DNA from: JBGPNN01 sp041487495
Lineage (GTDB): Bacteria; Sysuimicrobiota; Sysuimicrobiia; Sysuimicrobiales; Humicultoraceae
Length of the DNA stretch: 11,115 bases
Assembly: GCA_041487495.1 (NCBI GenBank)
Contig: JBGPNN010000100.1
Coordinates: 1-11,115 of the forward strand
Direction of reading: 5' to 3'
Shown: positions 1 to 7,373 of the stretch, piece after piece
Layout: each line of letters opens with the position of its first letter
How positions within the stretch are numbered: the stretch's first letter is position 1
Position numbers and translations under genes: made by a program
The notes under the pieces: generated by a model
Told to the model about the DNA's origin: nothing
Seen by the model: the letters and a program-made list of their open reading frames with translations, nothing else
The model's database searches: none

Positions 1-763
1 CTGGGATGATGATCCAGTCCGGCACTTCCCAGTCGAACTGCTGCACAATCTCGATCGCGACCGTCTTCTGCCCCTCGATCCTCAAGCTGTTGAGCGAGTT
101 CGCCAGGTAGACACGCTTGTTCTTGGTGATCTCCTTGACGATGGCCATGCAGCCGTCGAAGTCGGTATCGAGCGAGAGCACCAGCGCCCCATTGGCCAGC
201 GGCTGAACAAGCTGCGCGGGTGTGACCCGGTTCCGCGGCAGCAGGACGACCGCGGGAATGCCGGCCGCCGCGCAGTAGGCTGCGAGGGCCGCTGACGTGT
301 CGCCGGTCGACGCGCACGCCACCGCGTCGATCGGCTGGCCGTCGCTGATCATTTGCTTGACGACCGACACAAGCACGGTCATGCCGAGATCTTTGAACGA
401 ACCGGTATGCGACGTGCCGCATTGTTTGACCCAGAGATCGTCCACTCCCAATTGCTTCCCGTACCGCTCCGCCCAAAACAGATTCGTGCTCCCTTCATAT
501 ATCGAGACCACGTTGTCGTCGTCGATGGACGGCATCACCCATTCCTTCTTGCCCCAGACCCCGGAGCCATAGGGGTACGCATTGCGGCGGTAGCGATCGT
601 CGAAGAGTTGGATCCACGCTGACGGCGCGCGGTGTCGCAGAGCGTCCAGATCGTGACGCACTTCGAGCAGGGCGTCACACGTCGGACACCGATAGATGAT
701 CTCCGTCAGCCGGAACCTTCCGGGGCAGCCGTTCACGCATTGAAACCAGGCCTGGTAGTTCAT
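1..763 (-). CDS. thrC: Threonine synthase (partial, 3' end outside window)
   Basis: PLP enzyme that converts O-phospho-L-homoserine to L-threonine in the last step of threonine synthesis; cytosolic. Reading the minus strand from ATG at 763 gives 254 residues before the window edge. An N-terminal zinc-ribbon-like segment has Cys9, Cys13, Cys26 and Cys29 (two CxxC/CxxxC pairs), as in the long threonine synthases of many bacteria and plants. The PLP-binding motif HTGSFKDLGM follows, with Lys124 as the expected Schiff-base lysine, then the ACASTGDTSAAL phosphate-binding loop near residues 162-173. The order and spacing match the fold-type II family, whose members are usually 350-450 residues, so about one third is missing. 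The start is fixed by the conserved MNYQAWFQC opening. A purine-rich AGAGGA (775-780) is the only Shine-Dalgarno candidate, 11 nt away and inside a small inverted repeat. It is divergent from the gene at 946. Identity is very likely. Confidence 0.95.
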   Translation of the reverse strand, partial: MNYQAWFQCVNGCPGRFRLTEIIYRCPTCDALLEVRHDLDALRHRAPSAWIQLFDDRYRRNAYPYGSGVWGKKEWVMPSIDDDNVVSIYEGSTNLFWAERYGKQLGVDDLWVKQCGTSHTGSFKDLGMTVLVSVVKQMISDGQPIDAVACASTGDTSAALAAYCAAAGIPAVVLLPRNRVTPAQLVQPLANGALVLSLDTDFDGCMAIVKEITKNKRVYLANSLNSLRIEGQKTVAIEIVQQFDWEVPDWIIIP

Positions 764-764
764 A

Positions 765-778
765 AGGACCACTGTCCT
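765..778 (-). promoter_or_regulatory. Perfect inverted repeat over the thrC ribosome-binding region
   Basis: Read on the minus strand the sequence is AGGAC-AGTG-GTCCT, a 5-bp perfect stem with a 4-nt loop. It ends two bases before the thrC ATG and includes most of the only Shine-Dalgarno candidate (AGAGGA, 775-780). In RNA it could partly hide the ribosome-binding site. It could also be a small DNA operator, or chance. The fold is visible; any regulatory role is inference. Confidence 0.3.
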
Positions 779-945
779 CTCCGAGGGGTACCAGCGTGGC
801 CTTCCCTAGTAGATTCCCCGGGCAGCCTGCAAATCCCCGCGCACCGGCGGATGGATACAGTAGGGCGGTCGTTCCGTATCGTGGCAGGCACCCCCGGCGT
901 GTATACTTGCGATTAGAAGAAGAGATCACCCGCTGCGACGACTCC

Positions 946-1479
946 GTGAAACGCGTGGCAATCATCGGAAACGGTGGGGGCGGCAAATCGCTCCTCGCCC
1001 AGCACATGGGACGGGCGCTCGGTCTGCCGGTCTATGCCATCGACGACGTGCAGTGGCAGCCGGGCTGGGTACCTACGCCGCGGGAAGAGGTGGCAAGGAT
1101 GCACACGGGGTGGCTTGCTCAGCCTGGATGGATCATCGATGGATGGGGAGGCTGGGATCTGTTGACCGAGCGTTTCGCGGCGGCGGACGCAATCGTTTTC
1201 GTCGACTTCCCCCTGACGATCCACTACTGGTGGGCGATCAAGCGGCAGGTCGAGGTGACGCTCGGGCTTCGGCACGACTGGCCGCCCAAGGGCTGCAAGG
1301 CCTTGCCGATCACCGGTCGGCTCTTGAGAGTGTTGAGCCGTGTGCACCGTGAGCTGCGCCCCCAGCTCGTTGCCACATTGTCCGAACCGCGTGTGCGCGA
1401 GCGCGTGGTGCATCTCCGCCGGCCGAGAGAGTTGCGGCGGTTCCGCGAGCGGTTCACGATCTCCCGCGTGAGCGTCTAG
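946..1479 (+). CDS. P-loop nucleotide kinase-like protein (FlaR/adenylate-kinase-related family)
   Basis: A 177-residue protein. It opens with a hydrophobic strand and a Walker A loop, RVAIIGNGGGGKS (Gly8 to Ser15, Lys14 contacting phosphate). An IDDVQW segment (Asp33/Asp34) follows, typical of the substrate side of small adenylate-kinase-like proteins, then WIIDGWGG and a Walker B-like strand, AIVFVDFP. The C-terminal third is rich in Arg, as expected for a LID/phosphate-binding region. Length and motif order match proteins often annotated as 'topology modulation protein' (FlaR-like) or 'adenylate kinase and related kinases'; their true substrate is generally unknown. GTG at 946 was chosen because family members begin a few residues before the Walker A strand. 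An ATG at 796 would add 50 low-quality residues across the divergent promoter region. No good Shine-Dalgarno is visible, so the start is uncertain. It is the first gene of the plus-strand run. Confidence 0.8.
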   Translation: MKRVAIIGNGGGGKSLLAQHMGRALGLPVYAIDDVQWQPGWVPTPREEVARMHTGWLAQPGWIIDGWGGWDLLTERFAAADAIVFVDFPLTIHYWWAIKRQVEVTLGLRHDWPPKGCKALPITGRLLRVLSRVHRELRPQLVATLSEPRVRERVVHLRRPRELRRFRERFTISRVSV

Positions 1480-1520
1480 ACTGGCAGGGTTCGGCGGCGG
1501 GGGCGCCCAAGTGAGGTCCC

Positions 1521-2399
1521 ATGAGTGTCGATCGGCAGAAGTTGCGTGAAGAGATCCATGCGCTCTATCGTCGGGAGCACGAGGCGTTGGGCGAGCGCGG
1601 TACTCAAGCGCGCTTCGAGCAGGCGGGGCAGTGGACCCTGGCGCCCACGCTGCAGGCGGGCGGCGTGCTGGTGTTTCCCCACACGAGCGTCCTCGACTGC
1701 GGCCATCAGACCGCGGCCGTCGTGAGCGCGTGCCTGGACAGTGGCGCCGATCGGGTCATCGTGATCAGCGTCCTGCACGCCTTCTCCGAGGAGATGCAGG
1801 AAGCCCGCCGTCGCGTGTCGGCCGGTGAAGACCCGAGCCGCTGGCCCTTCTGGGGCATCCAGGGCCCGGGCATCCCCGGCCGGGACGAGTGGCGCGTCGA
1901 TCATTCCCTGATCACGTTCCGCCACTTCTGGGCGGCGGAGATCGCACGCCGCGGTGTCCGCGGTCCTGAAGTCACCGAGCGGTATCCGTACCTGGCGGGC
2001 GGCAAACCTGAACGACTGCCGGGGATTGATGAACTCGCGCGGCAGGCCGAAGGAGCCGTGATGGTGTCGACCGCTGACGCGTTTCATCACGGCATCGGAT
2101 ATGGTGATCCGCCCGACAAATCGTTCCACCCTCACGAAGGCGGGCTCGAAGTGGCGCGCCGGACCATCGGGGAGGGGATCGAGCTCCTGGGGCGTGGTGA
2201 GTATTGGGGCTACGATCAACACTGTGTGCGCGCCAAGAACGATGCTCGCGACGCGGGGCAGGTCTACCGGCACCTCCGCGGCGCCATGGACGGGCGTATC
2301 CTGGAGCTCACGTACACGGATACGGCGGAGCTGTACCGTCAACCGAAACCCACCTGGGTGGCAGGGCCATTGATCGAGTGGCTGCCCCCCGAGCCCTAA
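1521..2399 (+). CDS. Divergent Memo-family (MEMO1/AmmeMemoRadiSam B-like) protein
   Basis: A 292-residue protein whose motif order follows the Memo family, a fold related to class III extradiol (LigB) dioxygenases. Visible landmarks are VFPHTSVLDCG (His54, in place of the usual PHAGYxYSG), VIVISVLHAF (His86, in place of GPSHH), a DHSL motif (127-130), VMVSTADAFHHG (183-191, in place of SSDFSHYG), and a late Cys235 followed by LTYTDTAELY and WVAG near the C-terminus. His54, His86 and Cys235 align by position with the putative metal ligands of human Memo. The gene starts at ATG 1521 behind GTGAGG (1511-1516), 41 bp after the kinase-like gene. The AmmeMemoRadiSam partners (AmmeA domain, radical SAM) are not in this window. 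The family assignment rests on my reading of motifs at low identity. The reaction, if any, is unknown, and a different LigB-fold hydrolase or amidase remains possible. Confidence 0.6.
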   Translation: MSVDRQKLREEIHALYRREHEALGERGTQARFEQAGQWTLAPTLQAGGVLVFPHTSVLDCGHQTAAVVSACLDSGADRVIVISVLHAFSEEMQEARRRVSAGEDPSRWPFWGIQGPGIPGRDEWRVDHSLITFRHFWAAEIARRGVRGPEVTERYPYLAGGKPERLPGIDELARQAEGAVMVSTADAFHHGIGYGDPPDKSFHPHEGGLEVARRTIGEGIELLGRGEYWGYDQHCVRAKNDARDAGQVYRHLRGAMDGRILELTYTDTAELYRQPKPTWVAGPLIEWLPPEP

Positions 2400-2460
2400 C
2401 CCCCCTGGGAGACAGACTACGCCCCCCGGCGCGCGGGCATAACAGCCAGGGGAGCGACGA

Positions 2461-4440
2461 ATGGACACAAAGGCGCAGGCTGCGAGCGCCCTGCTGCGAC
2501 GTTTCAGCGTTGCATTGAAAACTCATGTCCTCTATCCACCTCCGAGCCAGCTTTCCGATCGGGCCGTTGCCGAGGTTCTTGAGGGGCTGCACCGCTATGT
2601 CGGGTCGTACGGGCCCTTTATGGTCCGTGTGTCCAAGCGCTCGTTCACCGTCGAGGGAGCGACATTCAAGGACGCCGCGTCGTCGAACCTGGCGTTTCAC
2701 CTTTACACGCGTAGAGTGATTGGGTTCACGGTGATGCCGGGTGTCACGTCGGATGAATTGACGGCATTTCTATCCGTCGTGAGGATGGATCGGGCGCGTC
2801 TCGAGGGCGACGGGGGCGTGGCTCAGCTCGTCATGCAGGCTGGAGTGCACGCGATTAAGGTTGGCGAGATCTTCCTGACGGTCGACGACACCTCCGACAC
2901 GTCGCAGGACCAGGTGTGGGATGGCCTCTCGGACCTGTTGCGCGACGGACGGCTCTCGCCGGAGGATCGCGAGATTGTGGTGGATGCCCTGCGCGCAGGG
3001 CCGAAGGCGACGGGAGCGCTGCTCGAGAAGCTGCACGCCATGATGGGTGATGCGGCGGACCCTGGTCCGTCGGAGCACCAGGGCGAGCGGGCCTACCGTC
3101 TGGTCCAAAACCTCGATCGTCTCATCCTGAACGAACCGGTTGAAGATCACGAGCGCCTGTATACGAGCCTCGCCGCCGGGTTGGTGCTCCTGGGTGAGCC
3201 TGTGCGGAAGTCTATGCAGGATACCCTTACGTCTCACGCGGACGACGATGAGACGGCCCGGCTCCTGCTGAACCACCTTTCCGGCCAACGGCTTGAGGGA
3301 ATTCCGACGAGTGCGTTCCGGCAGAACCGTGCCGTCGGGGCCGAGGCCGCCCTGGCTCCGAACGCCGGCGCTGCCTCGAGGCAGACCGCGGTCGATCAGC
3401 TGATCGCGGAAGCCGGAGTGCACTTGCCGGAAGTCCACCTCGAAGAGATTGCATCGATAGATGAAGCCTGGGTGACCCGCGAAGTCATCGGCACACTCGT
3501 CGACACATTCCGGAATCTGGACAGTGACTCAGACCTCACGGAGGCCGCCGCATGGCTAGAGGCGCACCTCCCATGGCTAGTGGAGCAGCAAGAGTTCAAG
3601 TTCCTGAGGACGGTGCTGCACGCGCTCAAGGAAGTCGCACGGAAGTCGGCCAGCCACGGGAAGGTCGTCCCAGGTATCGTCGGTGGGGTCTTAAAGGACC
3701 GACCGCTCCGCCAGATGCTCGAGGCCTTCTGGCGCGAGCCCGAGACAGAGTGCAGCGAAGCCATCCGGGCATGCCTGGAGATGCTGGCCGACCAGGCCGT
3801 CGGCTCGCTCATGCGGCTGCTTGGCGAGGAACCGGAGTCAAGTGTACGGAGGGCGCTCTGCGATGTGCTTGTGACGATCGCTACGGACCAAACCGATGGC
3901 GTGGGACGCTTCATCTCGGATACGCGCTGGTACCTGGTTCGCAACGCCGTGCATGTTCTTGGCCGACTGGGGAGTGCCAAGGCGATCGTCTACCTCGATC
4001 AGCTGATGCGGCATCCGGAGTACCGGGTCCGCCGCGAGGTCGTGGAAGCCCTCGTGAGGATCGGCACCGACGACGCAGAGGCACGGATCGTGGTCTTTCT
4101 CGACGATCCGAACGAGGGCATCCGTTTGAAGGCCGTCCTCTCCCTGAGTGATGACGGTCTGCGCCGGGCCGTTCCTAGGCTGCTGGGCCTCCTGGAATGG
4201 CCCGACGCCTGGAGCCAGCAGTATCTGGTCAAGCAGGAAGTGATCGCCGCCCTGGCGCGTGTCCGTGCGAGAGAGGCGGTCCCGGTGCTTTCGCGCATTG
4301 CCCGCCGTCGTTTCGTCCTCGGGTCTCGGCGCCGCCGGCTTCGCCATCTTGCCCAGGACGCCCTTGCCATGATCGAATCCGACGATCAACCGCGCGAGCG
4401 ATCAATGGCCCCGATGACGACTGAGGCGGGACGGGTGTGA
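2461..4440 (+). CDS. HEAT-repeat protein with an N-terminal module shared with the adjacent HD-GYP protein
   Basis: A 659-residue cytosolic protein with no signal peptide or membrane segment. Residues about 10-140 form a compact module (LYPPPSQLSDR, then a strand-rich part, then TSDELTAFL and GVHAIKVGEI) that is recognisably homologous to residues 33-163 of the next gene product. A helical linker with acidic patches follows (about 150-430). Residues about 430-640 form a series of HEAT/PBS-lyase-like helical pairs, with hallmarks such as SSVRRALCDVL, YLVRNAVHVLGRLG, YRVRREVVEALVRIG and IRLKAVLSLSDD. HEAT repeats are protein-binding scaffolds; no catalytic motif is visible. The ATG at 2461 follows a strong AGGGGAG (2448-2454) with 6-nt spacing. 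The stop codon overlaps the GTG of the HD-GYP gene by 4 bases, so the two are likely translated together. I infer a scaffold or regulatory partner of the HD-GYP protein. The specific function is unknown. Confidence 0.85.
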   Translation: MDTKAQAASALLRRFSVALKTHVLYPPPSQLSDRAVAEVLEGLHRYVGSYGPFMVRVSKRSFTVEGATFKDAASSNLAFHLYTRRVIGFTVMPGVTSDELTAFLSVVRMDRARLEGDGGVAQLVMQAGVHAIKVGEIFLTVDDTSDTSQDQVWDGLSDLLRDGRLSPEDREIVVDALRAGPKATGALLEKLHAMMGDAADPGPSEHQGERAYRLVQNLDRLILNEPVEDHERLYTSLAAGLVLLGEPVRKSMQDTLTSHADDDETARLLLNHLSGQRLEGIPTSAFRQNRAVGAEAALAPNAGAASRQTAVDQLIAEAGVHLPEVHLEEIASIDEAWVTREVIGTLVDTFRNLDSDSDLTEAAAWLEAHLPWLVEQQEFKFLRTVLHALKEVARKSASHGKVVPGIVGGVLKDRPLRQMLEAFWREPETECSEAIRACLEMLADQAVGSLMRLLGEEPESSVRRALCDVLVTIATDQTDGVGRFISDTRWYLVRNAVHVLGRLGSAKAIVYLDQLMRHPEYRVRREVVEALVRIGTDDAEARIVVFLDDPNEGIRLKAVLSLSDDGLRRAVPRLLGLLEWPDAWSQQYLVKQEVIAALARVRAREAVPVLSRIARRRFVLGSRRRRLRHLAQDALAMIESDDQPRERSMAPMTTEAGRV

Positions 4441-5909
4441 GCGAGTCACACGCACAGCCCGAACAGTTGAACACGCCTGACCAGATTGGCAGCGTCATGG
4501 GCGCCAGCCTGCAGGCGGCGCGCCCACGGCCCAGGGACATCCTGCGGGGGCTGTCTCGGGTCCGTCGGACCGCCGCCCTCTACGGCAAAGACCACCCAGT
4601 CATCGGGCGCCTCATCGCCGATCTGCTCCCGATCGTGGCCGAACTCTTGGCCAACCGCGCGTCGCTCGCAATCTTTATCCACGAGGAGACGTTCTTCGTA
4701 GACAATACCATGCTCTTGGAGGAGAGCGTGCAGCTGTTTCCGCTGCTGGCGGATCTCAAGAAGCGCAAGATCCTGCAGGTGGAACTCCGGTCGGGCCTGG
4801 AGGCCGACGAACTGCGGGACTTCGTCGACGTGCTCAACATGCCTGCCGCCGATCTCGATCACCTTGGCGGCGCGGCACGCTACCTGGGCCAGCACAGCGT
4901 GCACCACATCGGCGTCGGCGAGATACAGCCGGGAATGGTGCTCCCGCAGGCTCGACCGCGCATCGATCCGACCGACGCGTATCGGGCCGGACTCCACGTG
5001 ATGGATGAGATGTACTTTCAGGCGTCCCGGGACGTTACCCTTGATCTGCACAAGGCCGACCTGATCGTCAATTCCTTGATTGAACTTCTCACCAAAGACA
5101 AAATCGGTCTCATGGGCGCCGCGACCATCAAGAAGTATGATGAGGACACCGCGCACCATTCGGTGAACGTCTGCATCCTGTCGTTGTTGATGGGGTCCAG
5201 GCTGCAGTTCGATCCCACGCTGACGTCAGCGCTTGGCCTCGCTGCGCTCCTGCACGATATCGGCAAGGTTCGCATCCCGCTCGATGTCCTCAGAAAGACG
5301 GGCGAATTCACGCATGCGGATCGGGAGATCATGAAGCGGCACACCGTCCACGGGGCACAACTGCTGCGCAATCTCCCGGGCAAGGCCAGACTGGGGATGA
5401 TCGTGGCGTTCGAGCACCACGCGAACTACGATCTCTCCGGGTATCCTGATATCGTCACGAAGGAGCACCCCCACATCCTGTCCCGGCTCGTCCAGATCGT
5501 CGACGCCTTTGACGCCGCCACATCGTCCCGGCGGATCTACCGACGGCCCTTGGCCCCAGACGATGCCATGCGGTTCATCCTCGAGGGCGCGGGGACGATC
5601 TTCGACCCTGAGCTGGCCAGAGTGTTCCTGTCGACGATGGGAGCGTATCCGGTCGGAACCGTCGTGCGACTCAACACCGGAGAACTCGCCGTGGTCAAGT
5701 TGCCCGCCGAACGAGATACGAGACAGCCAACGGTGCGTGTGTTTGCGGATTCGGACGCGACGCCGCTGGAACCGTATGATGTGGTTCTGGAGGATGATGA
5801 CGAGCGGCGCATCGTTGAGACGCTGGATCCCCTTGAGGTCGGGGTAGACGTGGCGCACGTCCTTCACGACACTGATGGGGCCGAGGTTCACGCAGAGCCG
5901 CTGGTGTAG
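4437..5909 (+). CDS. HD-GYP domain protein (putative c-di-GMP phosphodiesterase)
   Basis: A 490-residue protein. Residues 1-32 are unstructured-looking. Residues 33-163 repeat the N-terminal module of the HEAT protein just upstream (ALYGKDHPVIGR, ADELRDFVDVL, HHIGVGEI). Residues about 200-400 are an HD-GYP domain: His241, the HDIGK motif (273-277), His302, His327/His328, GYP (335-337) and Asp356 in VDAFDAATS. These are spaced as in characterised members that hydrolyse cyclic di-GMP at a bi- or trinuclear metal site. The canonical HHExxDGxGYP reads HHANYDLSGYP here, so the first Gly is Leu and the Glu after HH is Ala. Residues about 400-460 form a small strand-rich tail (VGTVVRLNTGELAVV) seen in many HD-GYP proteins. 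The GTG start at 4437 overlaps the previous stop (GTGA), implying translational coupling. There is no transmembrane segment. Activity is likely but not certain. Confidence 0.92.
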   Translation: MSESHAQPEQLNTPDQIGSVMGASLQAARPRPRDILRGLSRVRRTAALYGKDHPVIGRLIADLLPIVAELLANRASLAIFIHEETFFVDNTMLLEESVQLFPLLADLKKRKILQVELRSGLEADELRDFVDVLNMPAADLDHLGGAARYLGQHSVHHIGVGEIQPGMVLPQARPRIDPTDAYRAGLHVMDEMYFQASRDVTLDLHKADLIVNSLIELLTKDKIGLMGAATIKKYDEDTAHHSVNVCILSLLMGSRLQFDPTLTSALGLAALLHDIGKVRIPLDVLRKTGEFTHADREIMKRHTVHGAQLLRNLPGKARLGMIVAFEHHANYDLSGYPDIVTKEHPHILSRLVQIVDAFDAATSSRRIYRRPLAPDDAMRFILEGAGTIFDPELARVFLSTMGAYPVGTVVRLNTGELAVVKLPAERDTRQPTVRVFADSDATPLEPYDVVLEDDDERRIVETLDPLEVGVDVAHVLHDTDGAEVHAEPLV

Positions 5910-5933
5910 TCCCGCGTAAGACGCTGAGAAGGA

Positions 5934-6542
5934 ATGACAGCGACGTTGAATGTCGTTTTTGATCTCGGAGCAGTCGTCGTCACTTGGGAGCCAGATGCGA
6001 TTATCGCGTCGGTGTTTGCCGACGCCGCGACGCAAGACGCCGTGCGCTCGAAGATCCTGAGGCATCCGGATTGGCTGGCCCTCGATCGCGGTACCTTACC
6101 GCTGCGCGATGCCGTTGCGCGGGGGGCGAGCCGTACAGGGCTGTCCCGTGCCGACGTGGCTCGATTCTTCCAGCAGATACCGCCGGCGTTGGTCCCGATC
6201 CCAGGCACTCTTGCGCTCTTGCAGCGTCTGAAGGCAAGGGGGCACAGACTGTTCTGCCTGTCGAACATGCATATGGCATCCATCGAGCACCTAGAACAAG
6301 CGCATGGATTTTGGGAGGTCTTCGAAGGTGTGGTGATTTCCTGCCGTGTCAACCTGATCAAGCCTGAACCGGCGATTTATGCGCACCTGTTGGAGAAGTA
6401 CAGGCTGCGCGGGGAGGAAACGGTTTTCGTGGATGACATGGAGGTGAATCTCGCCGCGGCCGCCAAGTTCGGTATTCGTACGATCAGGTTCGCGCATCCG
6501 GTGCAGTGTGAAAGAGAGCTGCACGCGTTGGGCATCGTCTGA
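5934..6542 (+). CDS. HAD-superfamily hydrolase, YihX-like sugar-phosphate phosphatase
   Basis: A 202-residue protein with all four HAD motifs: VVFDLGAVVV with nucleophile Asp10 (the second Asp is replaced by Gly, as in the YihX DLGNV motif), LSN with Ser110, LIKPEPAIY with Lys143, and VFVDDMEVN with Asp167/Asp168. A helical cap lies at about residues 20-90. YihX of E. coli removes phosphate from alpha-D-glucose-1-phosphate; the substrate here is inferred only from overall resemblance. The gene lies 24 bp after the HD-GYP gene. The start is ambiguous: AAGGA directly abuts the ATG at 5934, leaving almost no Shine-Dalgarno spacing, while a TTG at 5946 would sit 12 nt away and give a MNVVFDLG opening closer to YihX. 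I keep the ATG. The fold assignment is firm; the substrate is a guess. Confidence 0.9.
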   Translation: MTATLNVVFDLGAVVVTWEPDAIIASVFADAATQDAVRSKILRHPDWLALDRGTLPLRDAVARGASRTGLSRADVARFFQQIPPALVPIPGTLALLQRLKARGHRLFCLSNMHMASIEHLEQAHGFWEVFEGVVISCRVNLIKPEPAIYAHLLEKYRLRGEETVFVDDMEVNLAAAAKFGIRTIRFAHPVQCERELHALGIV

Positions 6543-6572
6543 CATGCGGGCGGAGGAGGCCAGGCAGCACTC

Positions 6573-6794
6573 ATGTGTCGAAACATCAAGACGTTACGGC
6601 GTCCAGGACTCCCCCCGACGGACCAGGAACTCTACGACGCAGCGCTGCAATTCGTGAGGAAGATCAGCGGCTATCATGCGCCGTCGCGGGCGAATCAACG
6701 GGCGTTTGACCGGGCGGTCCGTGACACTGCGGCGGCGGGCCGGAAGCTATTTGACTCGCTGTTTGCCGCGGGGCCCGTGCGGGCGGCCGGCTAG
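6573..6794 (+). CDS. DUF2277 family small protein
   Basis: A 73-residue protein that begins MCRNIKTL, the signature N-terminus of DUF2277 proteins. It continues with the family's usual blocks: PPTDQELYDAALQFVRKISG, then a basic NQRAFDRAV segment, then a short helical end. No catalytic site is known for this family, and I do not assign a function. The strictly conserved Cys2 suggests a metal- or redox-related role, but that is only speculation. A purine-rich GGAGGAGG (6552-6559) is 13 nt from the ATG, longer than ideal, and CAGG at 6561-6564 is nearer. The conserved MCRN opening settles the start. It lies 30 bp after the HAD gene and 25 bp before the DinB gene, so it is probably co-transcribed with them. 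The C-terminus is shorter than in some relatives and has no charged tail. Confidence 0.9.
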   Translation: MCRNIKTLRRPGLPPTDQELYDAALQFVRKISGYHAPSRANQRAFDRAVRDTAAAGRKLFDSLFAAGPVRAAG

Positions 6795-6819
6795 CCCGTC
6801 GCGGCCACCGGAGGCCTGA

Positions 6820-7344
6820 ATGGTCGCGCCACAGTACCCCGCAGGACCGTACGAGCCGGAGGATGGCTACAGCGATCGGCGGCGGGAGCAACTCATCGCC
6901 GAGATCGAAGCCGCGCCCGCCATACTCCGCAGTGTGATCAACAGGCTCACGGACGAGCAACTCGACACACGCTACCGGAACTGGTCGATCAGGCAAATTG
7001 TCCACCACATGGCCGACAGTCACGTCAACTCATACATCCGATACAAGTGGGCGCTCACCGAAGAGCGGCCGACGATCAAGGCATACAATGAGGGGCGGTG
7101 GGTGGCGTTGGAGGATTCTCGGACCGGCGCGCTCGGCCCGCCGCTTGCGCTCTTTGAGGGGCTGCATATCAGGTGGGTTCAGTTGCTGCGGGCGCTCTCG
7201 CCGGAGCAGCATGCCCGAGCTTTTGTCCACCCTGAAACCGGCGAAGCCGTCCGGCTGTCCGCTGCCCTCCCTTACTATGCGTGGCACTGCCGCCACCACA
7301 CGGGCCAGATCGCCTGGCTGCGAGACCAGAACCGGTGGAAGTAA
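6820..7344 (+). CDS. DinB-fold metal-dependent protein, YfiT / bacillithiol-transferase type
   Basis: A 174-residue four-helix DinB-like protein of the YfiT subgroup. The opening YPAGPYEPEDGYS, the IRQIVHHMADSH segment (His62/His63) and the C-terminal YAWHCRHHTGQI (His156 and His160, an HxxxH pair) are the family's landmarks and give the three-histidine metal site. Bacillus subtilis YfiT was described as a putative metal-dependent hydrolase, and relatives include bacillithiol S-transferases that join a low-molecular-weight thiol to electrophiles. Whether this organism makes bacillithiol cannot be told from the window. The ATG at 6820 follows GGAGG (6810-6814) with a spacing of 5. It lies 25 bp after the DUF2277 gene and 29 bp before msrA, a context that fits defence against electrophiles and oxidants. 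The family is confident; the thiol substrate is unknown. Confidence 0.88.
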   Translation: MVAPQYPAGPYEPEDGYSDRRREQLIAEIEAAPAILRSVINRLTDEQLDTRYRNWSIRQIVHHMADSHVNSYIRYKWALTEERPTIKAYNEGRWVALEDSRTGALGPPLALFEGLHIRWVQLLRALSPEQHARAFVHPETGEAVRLSAALPYYAWHCRHHTGQIAWLRDQNRWK

Positions 7345-7373
7345 ATCCATCCTGCACTGGAAAGGATTTCAAC

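Noticed and set aside
901..907. TATACT as a -10 element for the kinase-like gene
   Set aside because: The hexamer is good, but the -35 position 16-18 bp upstream reads TCGTGG or similar, a poor match. A weak promoter is possible but not supportable.
796..945. Upstream extension of the kinase-like gene to ATG 796
   Set aside because: The extra 50 residues are Pro/Arg-rich with no similarity to the family, and they cover the divergent intergenic region with thrC.
1476..2468. Long minus-strand open frame (330 codons) opposite the Memo-like gene
   Set aside because: No recognisable domain, no ribosome-binding site of note, and it mirrors a plus-strand gene with clear motifs and a good Shine-Dalgarno. 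It is a high-GC antisense shadow.
5226..6065. Minus-strand open frame of 279 codons across the HD-GYP and HAD genes
   Set aside because: It spans the antisense of two well supported genes and their junction, and its translation has no family resemblance.
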